Positions 62,843 to 64,000 of a stretch of 64,000 nucleotides of DNA are shown here, in pieces. Position numbers and translations under genes: made by a program. Every line of letters begins with the position of its first letter. The stretch's first letter is position 1. Origin of the DNA: Larimichthys crocea (lineage: Eukaryota; Chordata; Actinopteri; Sciaenidae); contig NC_040018.1 of NCBI RefSeq assembly GCF_000972845.2, positions 3,205,632 to 3,269,631 of the forward strand, written 5' to 3'. Below the pieces are notes generated by a model, which saw only the letters and a list, made by a program, of their open reading frames with translations, searched no databases and was not told the origin of the DNA.

Positions 62843-64000
62843 TAACAGTGATAGTAGTTAACAGTGAAATTCTCTGAACGTTAGGACTGGTGAATGATTT
62901 ATTGTTTACTGTTTCGACAGACTGCTGAGCCCCAACAATATAGCTTTATTGAACATTTGAATCATCACATTTTTGTTTGTTTGTTTTTAGTTGCGTCTTG
63001 CTGCACACGCGCGTCCCTTATTTAGATTTAAAATGTCATATTTACACATCATATTCAGAGTAGAAGCTTGTTGTTTTGACACTTGTTTCCACTTATTTCC
63101 CTGACAACAAGGCAAAATTTGTTGGCCTTGCACTAAATTGCTTTCTATATTTATTAGTTTTACCTCCCACCGATAGAACCGAGACTGATGTTCAAACGGC
63201 TCATTGCCCAGTGTTTGAGGTGCAAATGTGTGTTTAGCTGTCGAGTCCAAAAGTAACAAGCTACCACACGCAATACGGCACAAATTTGGACATAATGTGT
63301 GCATATTTGTGTTGTTTTCTTTTCTTAATATCTCTCTATCTCTCTGTATTTTCATTCATATGTGAACACATGTACGAATATGAATAGTTATGTCGCTGAG
63401 TGGCAGCAGAGAATGGTCTGCCTCGCTGGGTCCTTTCCCCTGAGATGAGTCTTGTTCTTGAGCTGACTGCTAAACAACAAGCACTACTGTACATCACTGT
63501 GCAGGAACAAAGCAATGCACAAAGCTTCCCATCTCCTGACCTTAAGTCTAGTGTGTGTGTGTGTGTGTGTGTGTGATTTTGTGTGAGTATGTTCCTTCCA
63601 CCTTGTATCAGTGTATGTGAGGAGAGAGAGAGAGTGCCTGCAGGGGTGTCAGCGGAGGTTTAAGATATTCAGCTTGCTGTCAGCACCGACACATTTCTCC
63701 CTCTGCACCGCTGCACAGATATGCAAATCCAGCCTCCTCAGAATGCAGAGCACCAGATCAGCTTCAATTTATTCCATTCTGCTCTCTCCCTCTTTCTGCA
63801 CTCACCCTCCCTCTCTGTTCTTCTCTGCTCCCTACCAAACCCTTCCACCCTCCCTTCTCTCTCCTCTGTCTCCATTCTGTCTTTGGTTTTTCTGTTTGGT
63901 CTTAGCTGCTCTGTTCGTGGCATATGCCCCCACTGAGGAATTGTCTGGAGGTGAGAGGGTTTCTACCGAGCGGCTTCAAGTCAAGGCTTTACTGCAAAGA
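62843..64000. other. Non-coding region to the window end
   Basis: No gene was recognised. A GT tract lies at 63551-63575 and a CT-rich stretch at 63780-63890. Confidence 0.45.
63551..63575. repeat. (GT)n microsatellite
   Basis: A pure GT run of about 12 units. Confidence 0.9.

Noticed and set aside
63721..63936. ORFs on both strands at the window end
   Set aside because: They come from a CT-rich tract (Ser/Leu on one strand, Glu/Arg on the other).

Overview
The window looks like a stretch of teleost fish nuclear genome, probably percomorph. It has GT-AG introns, two vertebrate-type genes with fish-like codon use, abundant CA/GT, GAAA-type and GATA-type microsatellites, and many short dispersed repeats of kinds common in teleosts. 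There is no prokaryotic-style operon, CRISPR array or phage. Nearly all short ORFs are chance frames, many of them running through microsatellites.

Layout. (1) 1-4055, + strand: the last three coding exons of a neuronal nicotinic acetylcholine receptor of the alpha-7 type (chrna7). They encode TM2, TM3, the cytoplasmic loop and TM4 up to the stop codon; the extracellular domain and TM1 lie upstream of the window. (2) 4056-7500: intergenic DNA with an old hAT-type transposon copy at about 5903-7040, whose transposase region has been expanded into an 11-copy minisatellite. There is also an unexplained coding-like stretch on the minus strand at 5426-5566. (3) 7757-35899, + strand: trip4 (activating signal cointegrator 1, ASC-1). 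Twelve exons can be placed with consistent splice phases, giving 548 codons, including the C2HC5-type zinc finger and most of the ASCH domain. Exons 1-11 fit into about 5 kb, and exon 12 follows a 23-kb intron. The short final exon was not found. (4) 35900-64000: no recognisable protein-coding gene, but dispersed repeats, LINE remnants, hAT-type elements and stretches of complex non-repetitive DNA that may be regulatory.

The strongest non-gene results are four short transposon copies with exact 8-bp target duplications: 31161-31582, 31670-32723, 50434-50835 and 58300-58942. All fit the hAT superfamily. Two of them keep a piece of coding exon that ends at a splice donor, and one of those pieces contains a degraded BED-type zinc finger.

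The two genes have no obvious shared function. Chrna7 is a cell-surface ligand-gated cation channel; ASC-1 is a nuclear transcription and RNA/ribosome-quality-control cofactor. Their adjacency is a point of gene order. I found no convincing new biological system. The items most worth checking are the unassigned minus-strand coding-like segment, the hAT copies that keep first-exon pieces, and the long trip4 intron with its possible conserved noncoding elements.
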